DNA from: DASRDB01 sp035652815 | GTDB taxonomy: Bacteria; Chloroflexota; Ktedonobacteria; Ktedonobacterales; Ktedonobacteraceae | Length of the DNA: 64,000 nucleotides | NCBI GenBank assembly: GCA_035652815.1 | Contig: DASRDB010000003.1 | Location: 310,001-374,000, forward strand | Direction of reading: 5' to 3' | Shown here: positions 43,368 through 51,752 of the stretch, piece after piece | How the letters are laid out: each line of letters opens with the position of its first letter | How positions within the stretch are numbered: position 1 is the first letter of the stretch | The notes under the pieces: model-generated | Told to the model about the DNA's origin: nothing | The model's database searches: none | The model's input: only the letters and a program-made list of their open reading frames with translations | Translations under genes and position numbers: made by a program

Positions 43368-45017
43368 ATGCCAAATATACTGCTTGCCACACTCGGCGAG
43401 TCACCTATCGTCGTTACGGCCATGTACCAGCTCCTGACAGAGCAGGAACAGAAGCACATCGATAAGGTTATCGTTCTCTGCCCGCAAGGCGAACTCGTCC
43501 AATACGGTTACGAATTGATTGAGGACGTCCTCAAAGACAGGTGTGAGATAGAGCAGGAACAGCTTCCTCTTGACGATGTGAATGGTGAAGCGGAGTCTTA
43601 TACCTTTCTGCGTATGTTGTATCATCTGCTTTCTGGTCTACAGAATGAGGGCCATGTTGTCTATCTTTCCCTGGCAGGTGGGCGAAAGAATATGTCCGCG
43701 CTCATGGCTGTGCTGGTACCGTTATTCCCTTGCGTCCAGGGACTTTATCATGTGATTGACCGGGACGAACAATCACACGAGCGCCCGACTTTCCGCTCAA
43801 TTGAAAATCTTTACAATGTTTCTGACTCAGCTCGTCACAGATTCTTTTCTCCATCGTTAGACCGTCTCATACTGGTTGATATTCCCTATGGAGAATACCA
43901 GCAGGTGAGCCAGGCATTCCGGGACCAGCTTTATGGAATAACAGAAGAGGGATTGGAAAAACTCTGGGAGCAAAACCCTGTCGAGGCGCAAACTACCGAG
44001 ACGTACCGCCGTATCGTGAAAAATACTGGTTTTCTCGAAATTTTCCTTACAAAACGTATTAGGGATGAATACATACAGATGCTGAAAGGTAATGTGTTTC
44101 GGGCCAGACATTTTTCTATTTGCTTTGAACAAATGAAAGACCCATATCGTTTGCAGGGAAAGATACATGGCAGCTTCTCACGAGACACGTTTTCGTTCCA
44201 TTTCTATAAACGCCCAGCAACCGCAGAACGGCCTTTTTATCATACAGAACCGCAGGGCATTCACTTCTTTCCTAAAGCCAACGTTGAAAGAGTTATCATC
44301 TCAGGCCTCGCAATAGAACAACCTGATGGTTCTTACAGGCCCAGCGCAGACCAGCTTCTACAAGCTTTCGATTCAGAAGAGCGAACCTTTCCTCTTGATG
44401 ATGTGGTTCCGCCAATCGCAGAGCTAGAAAAGAAGAACTTTCATGAGACGGTTCTCGTTGTTCCACTTGGCGCTACCCCTATGGTCGCCACCCAGCTTTG
44501 CGCGCTCCTACAAAGTCAAGGACGAACAATCAAGGAAGTGGCGCTGGTATATCCGCAACATCCAACCATTCAACAGGGCGCAGACATGCTGCAAGAAGCT
44601 TTTCAAGATGAAAAGATCGACTGCACTCCAGTAGTAGTAAAAGGACGCAAAGACATCGATTCACGTGAAGCTTGCCTGGACTTCGAGCAAACCCTGTCTG
44701 ACACTATAGATGCTGTCCGTAAGAAACATCCTGATTGCCAGCTTGAACTCGCGCTTTCAGGTGGACGCAAAGGAATGGCCGCGCTGTCCATGTTTGTCGC
44801 CCAGCGTAAAAACATCCATTACGTCTACCATACTCTGATCAACGACGAGCAACTGAGCGAAAGAGTCGAGCGAGAAACGAAGCTTGCGGAATTGAGCGGA
44901 ACACGCATCAGCAAGCAAATCCGCAACGACCGTTTCTTCCTACGCGCCTACGAGGGTAACGGACCATATACGAAGTTCGTGCTTTTCAAGGTTCCAGTTC
45001 TGCCCGCCAGGGGATAA
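43368..45017 (+). CDS. Double-CARF protein with an unrecognised middle domain
   Basis: 549 residues. The first CARF domain (1-about 150) has NILLATLGESPIVVTAMYQL and SLAGGRKNMSALM (GGRK 104-107); the second (about 360-500) repeats the plan with TVLVVPLGATPMVATQLCAL and LALSGGRKGMAALS (GGRK 465-468). Both resemble NE0113/Csx14-type CARFs, so one chain could mimic a CARF dimer. Residues about 190-345 form a separate domain without HEPN, PD-(D/E)XK or HTH motif that I can see. As last gene of the cas10 operon it is a candidate effector or ring nuclease. AGGGAGAGG precedes the ATG. Confidence 0.75.
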   Translation: MPNILLATLGESPIVVTAMYQLLTEQEQKHIDKVIVLCPQGELVQYGYELIEDVLKDRCEIEQEQLPLDDVNGEAESYTFLRMLYHLLSGLQNEGHVVYLSLAGGRKNMSALMAVLVPLFPCVQGLYHVIDRDEQSHERPTFRSIENLYNVSDSARHRFFSPSLDRLILVDIPYGEYQQVSQAFRDQLYGITEEGLEKLWEQNPVEAQTTETYRRIVKNTGFLEIFLTKRIRDEYIQMLKGNVFRARHFSICFEQMKDPYRLQGKIHGSFSRDTFSFHFYKRPATAERPFYHTEPQGIHFFPKANVERVIISGLAIEQPDGSYRPSADQLLQAFDSEERTFPLDDVVPPIAELEKKNFHETVLVVPLGATPMVATQLCALLQSQGRTIKEVALVYPQHPTIQQGADMLQEAFQDEKIDCTPVVVKGRKDIDSREACLDFEQTLSDTIDAVRKKHPDCQLELALSGGRKGMAALSMFVAQRKNIHYVYHTLINDEQLSERVERETKLAELSGTRISKQIRNDRFFLRAYEGNGPYTKFVLFKVPVLPARG

Positions 45018-45112
45018 AAGGCTTTTTGTGTTACAACCTCGACCTCGCGGCGTTCCATACTATTGAAAGTATAAACACCCGTCGATAGTCTGTACAAAAA
45101 GGGAAAATAGGC

Positions 45113-45778
45113 ATGAATAGCCCATCAATCACGCCATCTACGCCACAAATACATCCAGAAGAGGAACTGCTCCGCCAGGAGCGGCGCACACTACGTCAGC
45201 AGCGACGCAAGCAACAACGCCGCGCCCGCTTGCTGCTGTGGAGTACGATCAGCGCCTGCGTGATTCTGCTTGGCTTGATTGGCTTTGTCTACTGGCAAAT
45301 TCAAACCATTGCCAGCCACCCATACTATGCCCCTATTAATGGCGTCTCGTGCGATAGTATGGAGCAGGGTGGCTTTCACATTCATGCCCACCTCACGATC
45401 TACATCAATGGCAAACGAGTTGTCATTCCAAAGGGGATTGGTATCGCACCCAATGGCAGCTGCTTTTACTGGCTGCACACGCATACTGCCGATGGCATTA
45501 TTCACATTGAGGCTCCTCAGCAACTACACAACCTGGCGCTGGACGATTTCCTGACTATCTGGCAGCAGGGCTTCTCTCAACTCGGCTTTCCCCAGGAACT
45601 GACGCAAACCACGGGCTGGAAAATCTTCATCAATGGCAAACCCTTCAAGGGTACGATTACTTCGCCTCTCACAACCGAAGTACCTCTCGCTTCACATGAC
45701 GCCGTGACATTGGAGTATGGTGCCAATAACCCACCGCCGGACGTGTTTTACCAGTTCCCGGCGAATTTGCCGAGGTGA
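45113..45778 (+). CDS. Membrane-anchored protein with His-rich extracellular domain
   Basis: 221 residues. A very basic N-terminus (QERRTLRQQRRKQQRRAR) precedes one transmembrane helix (LLLWSTISACVILLGLIGFV). The exported part has GFHIHAHLTIYINGKRVVIP and CFYWLHTHTADGIIHIE, a His pattern that could bind a metal. The type is common in Chloroflexota and actinobacteria as a hypothetical protein. It is outside the CRISPR operon (96-base gap). Function unknown. Confidence 0.7.
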   Translation: MNSPSITPSTPQIHPEEELLRQERRTLRQQRRKQQRRARLLLWSTISACVILLGLIGFVYWQIQTIASHPYYAPINGVSCDSMEQGGFHIHAHLTIYINGKRVVIPKGIGIAPNGSCFYWLHTHTADGIIHIEAPQQLHNLALDDFLTIWQQGFSQLGFPQELTQTTGWKIFINGKPFKGTITSPLTTEVPLASHDAVTLEYGANNPPPDVFYQFPANLPR

Positions 45779-45838
45779 GTGAGAGATATTCAATAAGCTT
45801 GTGTCGCATTCAAGCTCATATAAACTGGCAAAAAATTC

Positions 45839-45867
45839 TTGACAGGCAGCACAAACCAGGGTATAAT
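45839..45867 (+). promoter_or_regulatory. Consensus promoter of the tRNA-Ser gene
   Basis: TTGACA at 45839-45844, a 17-base spacer and TATAAT at 45862-45867, 16 bases before the mature tRNA. Confidence 0.85.
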
Positions 45868-45883
45868 CACATCACATTGATAT

Positions 45884-45974
45884 GGAGAGGTCGCATAGTG
45901 GCCTAGTGCGAGCGCCTGCTAAGTGCTTGGGGGTTTATTGCCCCCCGAGGGTTCGAATCCCTCCCTCTCCGCCA
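45884..45974 (+). tRNA. tRNA-Ser (GCU anticodon)
   Basis: Acceptor stem GGAGAGG/CCTCTCC closes, anticodon loop CTGCTAA gives GCT, the variable arm is long (GGGGG...CCCCC) as in serine tRNAs, the T arm has GGGTTCGAATCCC, and CCA is encoded. The matching serS is in the same window under T-box control. Confidence 0.95.
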
Positions 45975-45985
45975 CTTCACATCCC

Positions 45986-46492
45986 TTAAATCTCATAATC
46001 TTCTGCCCAATTATACTTTACTCCACTCGCAACTGCTTCTTCATAGGATACTCGCCAACTTTGTCTACCGTTGCTCCGTATGACGCCCGCCTTTTTAAAT
46101 CGAAGTGTCATACTGCCACTCTTTGGGGCTTCATCGACTGAAACCATGTAGACTTTCCCATTATCTAGCAAGTACACCGCAAAGTATTCGGCTTTTCCAA
46201 CATACCCCCGTTTACGGTGATGAGATCCTTTGGTATTCGTTGTAACAGAGACAGTGTTAAACTCGATACAAGTGCCATCCTTCTCCAGTCGCCCTGTCTT
46301 GACCTGGACACGCACAAGCTGACTTTCCCTATGAACGAAAAAACCAAAGTGCCGCTCTGTTGTTTCAACATAGTACGCCAGATCATATCCCAGATGATCG
46401 GCCCAGGGAAGTAATACTTCGTATCCAAGCTGAATAAGACGATTCATAACTGCCGTTTTGCTTATAAGGCCTTGCTGAGATGTGTCTTTCAA
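45986..46492 (-). CDS. PD-(D/E)XK endonuclease-like protein (group I intron endonuclease type)
   Basis: 168 residues, start TTG 46492 with a strong AGGAGGAGC site. The core AVMNRLIQLGYEVLLPWADH, GYDLAYYV and LVRVQVKTGR gives the D...Q-x-K set of the PDDEXK family found in I-Ssp6803I-like and related small endonucleases. The end of the gene is only 12 bases from tRNA-Ser, a common position for mobile or selfish genes. A 33-base palindrome lies just upstream. Not associated with a visible intron, so it may be free-standing. Confidence 0.75.
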   Translation of the reverse strand: MKDTSQQGLISKTAVMNRLIQLGYEVLLPWADHLGYDLAYYVETTERHFGFFVHRESQLVRVQVKTGRLEKDGTCIEFNTVSVTTNTKGSHHRKRGYVGKAEYFAVYLLDNGKVYMVSVDEAPKSGSMTLRFKKAGVIRSNGRQSWRVSYEEAVASGVKYNWAEDYEI

Positions 46493-46523
46493 AGTCTGCT
46501 CCTCCTAAACCACCCTTTACTGA

Positions 46524-46556
46524 TATGCAAATGACAAAGTTAATGTCATTTGCATA
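46524..46556. promoter_or_regulatory. Large palindromic operator upstream of the endonuclease gene
   Basis: TATGCAAATGACA (46524-46536) and TGTCATTTGCATA (46544-46556) are perfect 13-base arms with a 7-base spacer, 32 bases before the start codon. The layout suits a dimeric repressor or a C-protein-like controller; the binder is unknown. Confidence 0.6.
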
Positions 46557-46760
46557 CGAATGAGGTTGTGCATCTCTTCCTTCCAGATTAGTACTACAAT
46601 GGAGACCAGTATATTACAACCGTTTTAGTACTATTGGTCTGTTTGACTATGCGAATTCGTTTCCTTCAACTGCACAGACAATCCATAAGGGTACTCAGCA
46701 GGAAAATCAACAACTCAATAGTCACCCTTTAAGAAGATAGAAACTCGCTTGTTAATGATC

Positions 46761-46789
46761 TTGACAAATCCTTTTCGCTCTGCTATTAT
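46761..46789 (+). promoter_or_regulatory. Promoter of the tRNA-Trp unit
   Basis: TTGACA at 46761-46766, 17-base spacer and TATTAT at 46784-46789. The upstream stretch from 46557 to 46760 holds no gene that I can support. Confidence 0.75.
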
Positions 46790-46802
46790 CTTCTCACCCT
46801 TT

Positions 46803-46845
46803 AGGGGAGTAGCTCAATTGGCAGAGCAGCCGTCTCCAGGCTACC
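46803..46845 (+). pseudogene. 5' half of a tRNA gene (truncated)
   Basis: AGGGGAGTAGCTCAATTGGC and the following AGAGCAG form an acceptor 5' strand and D arm, and CCGTCTCCAGGCTA looks like an anticodon arm. There is no T arm or 3' acceptor strand; the sequence runs straight into the complete tRNA-Trp. It is similar to that gene's 5' half and may be a relic of duplication or element excision. Confidence 0.65.
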
Positions 46846-46849
46846 TTTT

Positions 46850-46922
46850 AGGGGCGTAGTTCAGTTGGTAGAACACTCGTCTCCAAAACGAGCTGTCGCG
46901 GGTTCGAGTCCTGCCGCCCCTG
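46850..46922 (+). tRNA. tRNA-Trp (CCA anticodon)
   Basis: Acceptor AGGGGCG/CGCCCCT, anticodon stem CTCGT/ACGAG with loop CTCCAAA (anticodon CCA at 46883-46885), and T arm GCGGGTTCGAGTCCTGC. The 3' CCA is not encoded, unlike in the tRNA-Ser gene. Confidence 0.95.
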
Positions 46923-46927
46923 TCGTG

Positions 46928-46960
46928 ACACCTGAATGGTAACTATTCAGGTGTTTTTCT
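46928..46960 (+). terminator. Intrinsic terminator after tRNA-Trp
   Basis: ACACCTGAAT pairs with ATTCAGGTGT around a GGTAACT loop, followed by TTTTC. Confidence 0.85.
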
Positions 46961-46988
46961 TTGGTTTAGCAGGCTGCAAGTTTGAACT

Positions 46989-47162
46989 CTACTCGTCTGG
47001 AAGTGCCTCAATAAGCTCCAAAATATCAACTTTCAAAGCTTTCGCAATCTTCTCAAGCGTGCTTAATGTCAAATCTTTCATTTCATTATCCTGGCCGATC
47101 ATTGAGGCCGAAATTGCTAAATGCGAGGTACGCTGTGCCAATTGCCATCGCATCAAAACCAT
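46989..47162 (-). pseudogene. XRE-type HTH regulator remnant
   Basis: On the minus strand a short frame reads ASMIGQDNEMKDLTLSTLEK then IAKALKVDILELIEALPDE and stops at 46989-46991. The second half is characteristic of Cro/C1-type HTH proteins; the part before ASMIGQ looks degraded and there is no ribosome binding site. Probably a gene fragment. Confidence 0.5.
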
Positions 47163-47199
47163 AGAACGGGGCGGGTGGTGGCGATTTGGGCGGGGTTAA
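47098..47199 (+). pseudogene. HNH endonuclease C-terminal remnant
   Basis: The plus strand encodes IIEAEIAKCEVRCANCHRIK followed by TIERGGWW and a stop at 47197. C-x2-C with NCHRIKT is the usual C-terminal end of small phage-type HNH nucleases. Nothing upstream in this frame belongs to the family, since that stretch encodes the XRE fragment on the other strand. The remainder of the gap to 47518 shows no gene. Confidence 0.5.
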
Positions 47200-47518
47200 A
47201 ACGAAGCAAAAGAGAGGTTATTAGTGTAGCTCAAATTTTTCCATTTTTCATGATTTCTCACGAAAGCATTACTTTTTTCCTATTCTCTATCATTCCATTT
47301 CTGCTTCACTTTACAATACAATAGTTAGGGTCGAAGTTATCTCAATATGGTCTGCTCTGTCTCATAGCTCTGAAAACGCCTTGTCAAAGAAAATGATGGG
47401 CATATGACGATAAGGTTAGTGAGTGAGATAGCATATTGCTGGGGCCAGAATCAACGGCTTTGTAGAAATTGCTGGGGAGCGCGTATACACTATCATACGT
47501 TGATTTTTCGAGGGCGGC

Positions 47519-47908
47519 ATGAACATTGCGTTATTGGAAGATAATCCATCTATTCTCGATTACCTGTCCACAGCATTAGAGATGGTCGGGCATAGTGTGC
47601 ATACATTTATTGAAAGTCCCTCACTTTATGAAGCGCTGTTTGAGGAAGGGTCTCCACGTTCGCCACTTCCCTTTGACGTACTCCTGGTTGATCTTTTACT
47701 GCCCGGGGATATTTCTGGACTGGAAGCGATTCGCACCATTCGAGAAGACCCGTCCACGCGCCACCTGCCGATTATCATTGTCTCGGCCTGCAGTCAAAAC
47801 GAGCTGGAAGAGGTTCACAAGGAATTTCCCGATATTCCCATTTTGCGCAAACCCTTTAAGACGCAGGCGCTGCTCGAACAGATCGAAGCCGTGGCACCTG
47901 CTGGCTAA
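47519..47908 (+). CDS. Single-domain response regulator
   Basis: 129 residues, one receiver domain: IALLEDNPSILDYLSTAL with the acidic pair, the phosphoacceptor Asp in VLLVDLLLPGD, VSACS with the conserved Ser/Thr position, and the Lys in LRKPFKT. No output domain, so it signals by protein contact, perhaps with the kinase encoded on the opposite strand at 48471-51308. Its 3' end overlaps the convergent DUF4118 gene by 53 bases. Confidence 0.88.
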   Translation: MNIALLEDNPSILDYLSTALEMVGHSVHTFIESPSLYEALFEEGSPRSPLPFDVLLVDLLLPGDISGLEAIRTIREDPSTRHLPIIIVSACSQNELEEVHKEFPDIPILRKPFKTQALLEQIEAVAPAG

Positions 47909-48470
47909 CTAGCTCGCGCCTGGAAGCTCTACATAAAAGGTAGTGTACTGAATTGAGCTGTTCCATTTCATTGGCCCGCAAATTTGCCTCTTCCTCTGCT
48001 TCCAGGGCACGCATTCGCGCCGCTTCGCGTTGCGCCGCAATAATCGCAATAAAAAGGCCGCTCACCAGAAATGGCAGGATTTGCAGAACGCCTTTCAGGG
48101 TCATCGGGTCGAACTGAAAAAAGGGAGGAATATAAAAATAATCAAGCGCTACTGTCGCTAGAAGCACGCTCAAAAGCGCCGGGCCAACACCCCAGAAGAG
48201 GGCAACAATGAGGATTGAAATAGAGAGAGGTATACCAGGGAAAAAGAAGTTAGCCCCGAGAAATTGCCTGCCAAGCATACTGGCAGCTACTCCCAGCGCA
48301 ACTATGGGTATGCTTACCAGATAGCCAACCAGAGAATGCCGCCAGCGAGGTTGATGAGCGGCATAGAGTCTTCGCAGTTCGACTCGCTTTTGCAAGCGAA
48401 CTAATTTGAGCGGACGCCCTGAGCGCTCTGTCAGCATGCCTCGCATATGTTTTGTGTCTTTCACTAGCAC
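47856..48470 (-). CDS. DUF4118 membrane sensor, truncated histidine kinase
   Basis: 204 residues. After a basic N-terminus come four hydrophobic segments of DUF4118 (KdpD-like) type: LVGYLVSIPIVALGVAASML, FPGIPLSISILIVALFWGVG, ALLSVLLATVALDYFYIPP and ILPFLVSGLFIAIIAAQRE. A coiled coil AARMRALEAEEEANLRANEM then leads where a PAS or HisKA domain is expected, but the frame ends with a non-matching tail. It looks like a kinase that lost its catalytic half. Start is GTG 48470 or 48464, directly after the upstream kinase stop. Confidence 0.65.
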   Translation of the reverse strand: MLVKDTKHMRGMLTERSGRPLKLVRLQKRVELRRLYAAHQPRWRHSLVGYLVSIPIVALGVAASMLGRQFLGANFFFPGIPLSISILIVALFWGVGPALLSVLLATVALDYFYIPPFFQFDPMTLKGVLQILPFLVSGLFIAIIAAQREAARMRALEAEEEANLRANEMEQLNSVHYLLCRASRRELVSQQVPRLRSVRAAPAS

Positions 48471-51308
48471 CTACACAGTACTTTTCCTCGCCAGGGGCAA
48501 GGTAAACCAGAATGTTGCGCCCTCTCCTGGTACGCTTTCAATACCGACCTGTCCATTATGCCGCTCTATGATGGTGCGACAAATATGCAGGCCCAGACCC
48601 AGGCCAACACTTGAGCCGCTCTTTACTTCAATGCCCGGAGCCTTATAAAATTGCGCCCAGATGCGCTCCTGTTCTTCCAGAGGCAGTCCTGGTCCCTGGT
48701 CATGCACCGAGACACGCACCACCTTCTCTCCAACAGTGAAAAAAACGGTGACGGGACTACTCACAGGCGAAAACTTCAGAGCGTTGGTCAGGTAATTGAT
48801 GACCACCTGTTTGATGCGCTCAGCATCGGCCAGTATCATTACAGGATGTGACGGTACGTTTTTCAAAGAAATGCTCCGGCGCGGGCTGACACGGCGCATA
48901 CTTTCAATCGCTTCTTGCACAATACTTATAAGATCACAAGGTAACGGTTGGATTTGCAATTCGAGCATATTGGCCTGAATACGCGAAACATCCAGTAGAT
49001 CACCGACCAGGCGATTGAGGAAGCCAACCTGGTTGTCCGCGCGCTCGAGCAGTCCACTGACCATTTCCACTCGTGAAGCCAGTTCTTCAGATGAGGTACT
49101 GCCATCATGCAGGTAGCGTAGCTGGCGCTTCGCAAGCTGTACATTACCTTTAATGGTTGTCAAAGGCGTGCGCAGTTCGTGGCTGACTATGCCCAGGAAT
49201 TCATCCATACGCCGATGAGACTCGCGCAGGGCCAGTTCATTCGCTCTGGCTTCCGCTCGCTCAAAAAGCAGGCGTTCGCGTTCGATCACCAGCGCTGTCA
49301 GTTTCGCGATGGCCTTTGCCAGGGCGATTTCTTGATCTGTATATTCGTGATCAAGTCCGCCATAATCCAGGGAAAGCAGGCCCATGAGCTGATTGCCAAG
49401 CACCATCGGCACGTACAACGCTTTGGTTATTCCATAGGGGTTTGGCTGTTCATTAAAAGGCGGCTGCGTCATATCGATCAGCAGCACTTCATTCGAGCGC
49501 AACACGTTCACCAGTTCGGGCAGGGGGCTGTCTTTTAAGCTGCTCTGCTGCTGTTCCATCTCGTTCCACCACTGTTTTTCCTGTTCAGGAGTGAGACCAT
49601 AGACGGCAACGGCGCGCATGATCTCGGTTTCAGGTTCAAGGATCATCAAGCCTACACGTCGGCATCCGATGACGCTGCAGGTCAATTCAACCAGGCGACG
49701 GGCAACCCTCTTGATCGCGAACAAGGGATCAGTGGCAGGCTCCTCTGAGCGTTCCTCGCTGTCGGGAATGTGTACCAGTTCTTCAGCAATCGCCAGCAGC
49801 GCTGCCAGGGACTCGTTGGTTCGATGCTCTACTTCGCGCCGCTCCGTGACATCACGCAGCAATAGGACTCCACCAATAATGTGTCCTTGCTCGTCGTGAA
49901 TGGGAGCGCCACTGACGTTCAAGTATCTATCCCCTCCGTCAGGAAGTTGCACGATGACATCCTGAGTACTGGTTCCCTGCAATACTTCTCCTCTCAGGAT
50001 ACGGGACATTGGCCAGCGTTCTTGTGAAAGAACATCCCCGTGTTCATGACGCGCGCCCAGACGCAATCCGCGCTGCTCAAGCGATGTTGAGAGCAGTTCT
50101 TGTTGTTCCTCAAAACCAAGTAACTCTCGCGCCACTTTATTGACCCGTATCAGCTCGCCGTCAGAATCACAAATCAAGACGCCATCAGCCATGAATTCAA
50201 TAATCGCCTCAAGCTGTTTGGCATGCTCGGCGGCTTCGTTGCTCGATTTCTGCTCAGCCTCGTACAGGCGCGATTGCGCTATTGCCAGGCTCACACGGTC
50301 GGCAACGCGCTGGAGTAATTGCACATCATCCTGAGTAAAACGGCGAGGAGTGGCTGTACCTATGTGGATAACGCCGATCACGCGCTTCTCTAAAAGAAGC
50401 GGGACGCCCAGTAACGAGCAAAGCTTTTCGCGGAGCAACGTAGTGACAATATCTGCCTTTGACGCATCTTCGATAATAAGAGGGGCGGCATTCGCGGCAA
50501 TGCGACCAGCGAAGCCCTGGCCAACCGGTACGCGTACCTGGGAAGCAACTGCCGCCTCGGGTCCCAGCACCGCTCTCATGCGTAAATACCGATTATCCGG
50601 CGTCGTCAGCAGGATAGCAACGTTATCCACCTCCATAATCTCTCGCACACGCGCCAGCATCTCATGCAGCAATTCTTCCAGCCCTAGATAGGTCAAAGCG
50701 GTATCTGTGATTTGTAGCAGCGCCTCTACCTTGCGCGTTGCCTGCTCGGCTTCAGCACGCGCCTGCTGTTCGCGATCTAATAATAACACCCGCTCTTCCT
50801 CCACCTGCTTGCGCTGGGTGATATCTTCCACAACCGAGATAAGATACTTAGGACTATTTGAGGGCTCACGCATCAATGAGACGGTCAGGTTCACCCAGAC
50901 GAGCCTGCCATCGCTACGAATATAGCGTTTCTCCAGTGAAAAGGTCGGTATCTCACCCGCTATAATACGGCGTACATACTCCTCGTTCTCCTCGAGATCA
51001 TCGGGGTACGTAATCTCCTGGAATGTGCGGTGCAGCAAATCCTCCCTGGGATAACCAACGATATCGCAGAAACGCTGATTCACCTGTAACAGGCGTCCAT
51101 CCAGAGCGGTAAAGGCGATGCCGACAGCCGCTTGCTCGAATAATGCCCGAAAACGCCATTCGTTTTCTAGTAGTTCTTCTTCCAAAGATGTATTCACAGT
51201 TTGCTCGGATTGTCGTACAAAATCAAATGCAGGTATGGCCCGGGAATGAAACGAAGAAAACTTGTGGCCACGTTGTTGTGTAACTACCTTCTTTTGGCGG
51301 CGCTGCAT
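48471..51308 (-). CDS. PAS/GAF multi-sensor histidine kinase
   Basis: 945 residues, no membrane span. In order: PAS (about 45-165, WRFRALFEQAAVGIAFTALD), GAF (about 190-345, VDNVAILLTTPDNRYLRMRA), PAS (about 365-490, IIEFMADGVLICDSDGELIR), GAF (about 510-680, GCRRVGLMILEPETEIMRAV), HisKA (FLGIVSHELRTPLTTIKGNV, the His being phosphorylated) and HATPase_c with NALKFSP, DQGPGLP and GLGLGLHICRTI. It is co-oriented with the truncated DUF4118 gene, and the lone receiver at 47519 may be its partner. Confidence 0.92.
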   Translation of the reverse strand: MQRRQKKVVTQQRGHKFSSFHSRAIPAFDFVRQSEQTVNTSLEEELLENEWRFRALFEQAAVGIAFTALDGRLLQVNQRFCDIVGYPREDLLHRTFQEITYPDDLEENEEYVRRIIAGEIPTFSLEKRYIRSDGRLVWVNLTVSLMREPSNSPKYLISVVEDITQRKQVEEERVLLLDREQQARAEAEQATRKVEALLQITDTALTYLGLEELLHEMLARVREIMEVDNVAILLTTPDNRYLRMRAVLGPEAAVASQVRVPVGQGFAGRIAANAAPLIIEDASKADIVTTLLREKLCSLLGVPLLLEKRVIGVIHIGTATPRRFTQDDVQLLQRVADRVSLAIAQSRLYEAEQKSSNEAAEHAKQLEAIIEFMADGVLICDSDGELIRVNKVARELLGFEEQQELLSTSLEQRGLRLGARHEHGDVLSQERWPMSRILRGEVLQGTSTQDVIVQLPDGGDRYLNVSGAPIHDEQGHIIGGVLLLRDVTERREVEHRTNESLAALLAIAEELVHIPDSEERSEEPATDPLFAIKRVARRLVELTCSVIGCRRVGLMILEPETEIMRAVAVYGLTPEQEKQWWNEMEQQQSSLKDSPLPELVNVLRSNEVLLIDMTQPPFNEQPNPYGITKALYVPMVLGNQLMGLLSLDYGGLDHEYTDQEIALAKAIAKLTALVIERERLLFERAEARANELALRESHRRMDEFLGIVSHELRTPLTTIKGNVQLAKRQLRYLHDGSTSSEELASRVEMVSGLLERADNQVGFLNRLVGDLLDVSRIQANMLELQIQPLPCDLISIVQEAIESMRRVSPRRSISLKNVPSHPVMILADAERIKQVVINYLTNALKFSPVSSPVTVFFTVGEKVVRVSVHDQGPGLPLEEQERIWAQFYKAPGIEVKSGSSVGLGLGLHICRTIIERHNGQVGIESVPGEGATFWFTLPLARKSTV

Positions 51309-51635
51309 TCACCTTTTCCTCCAGAAGGAAACTCAACTTTCGCGAACTTCTTCCACCTCACCCTACAGATTGTTCAGCTTTTGATCAAACGACTATAGCT
51401 CGTTAGAGAACAATCGTAGTTATTGTAACAAGGCGCTGAGAAGAGCGTCAAGGCGCAAACCGCCTTTTAAGATTAGAAATTGCTTAGAATTCAAGAGCTA
51501 AACGTAGTATTTGTAGAGCGGTCAAACCTGCTCTCTTTGGTACAGGCTTGCATATAACGATATCATACACATTTTCGTTAACCCGCTACAGTATACGCGA
51601 GGGAAAAATATGGGCTCTCGGTTGAGTTGAGAGAG

Positions 51636-51716
51636 AACCGGAAGGCACCCGCAAGGGGATGCCTCTACAATTTCATCCGAGTTGTAGAGGCATCCCCTTG
51701 CGGGTGCCTTCCGGTT
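51636..51716. repeat. Extragenic palindrome, family A
   Basis: Arms AACCGGAAGGCACCCGCAAG and on through GGGATGCCTCTACAA, mirrored perfectly to CTTGCGGGTGCCTTCCGGTT, with an 11-base loop. It lies between the divergent promoter side of the kinase gene and the end of clpE; the rest of the gap 51309-51752 has no recognised feature. Confidence 0.9.
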
Positions 51717-51752
51717 CCTACTCTATAACGCTTGTTTTGTCTATTACAATCT

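Noticed and set aside
43938..44400. RelE-type toxin in the middle domain of the double-CARF protein
   Set aside because: A few residues (LKG, DPYRLQGKIHG) recall RelE, but the order and spacing of RelE motifs are not met, so the domain is left unassigned.
45884..45974. tRNA-Ser as attachment site of an island carrying the CRISPR locus
   Set aside because: No direct repeat of the tRNA 3' end was found elsewhere in the window and no integrase gene is present.
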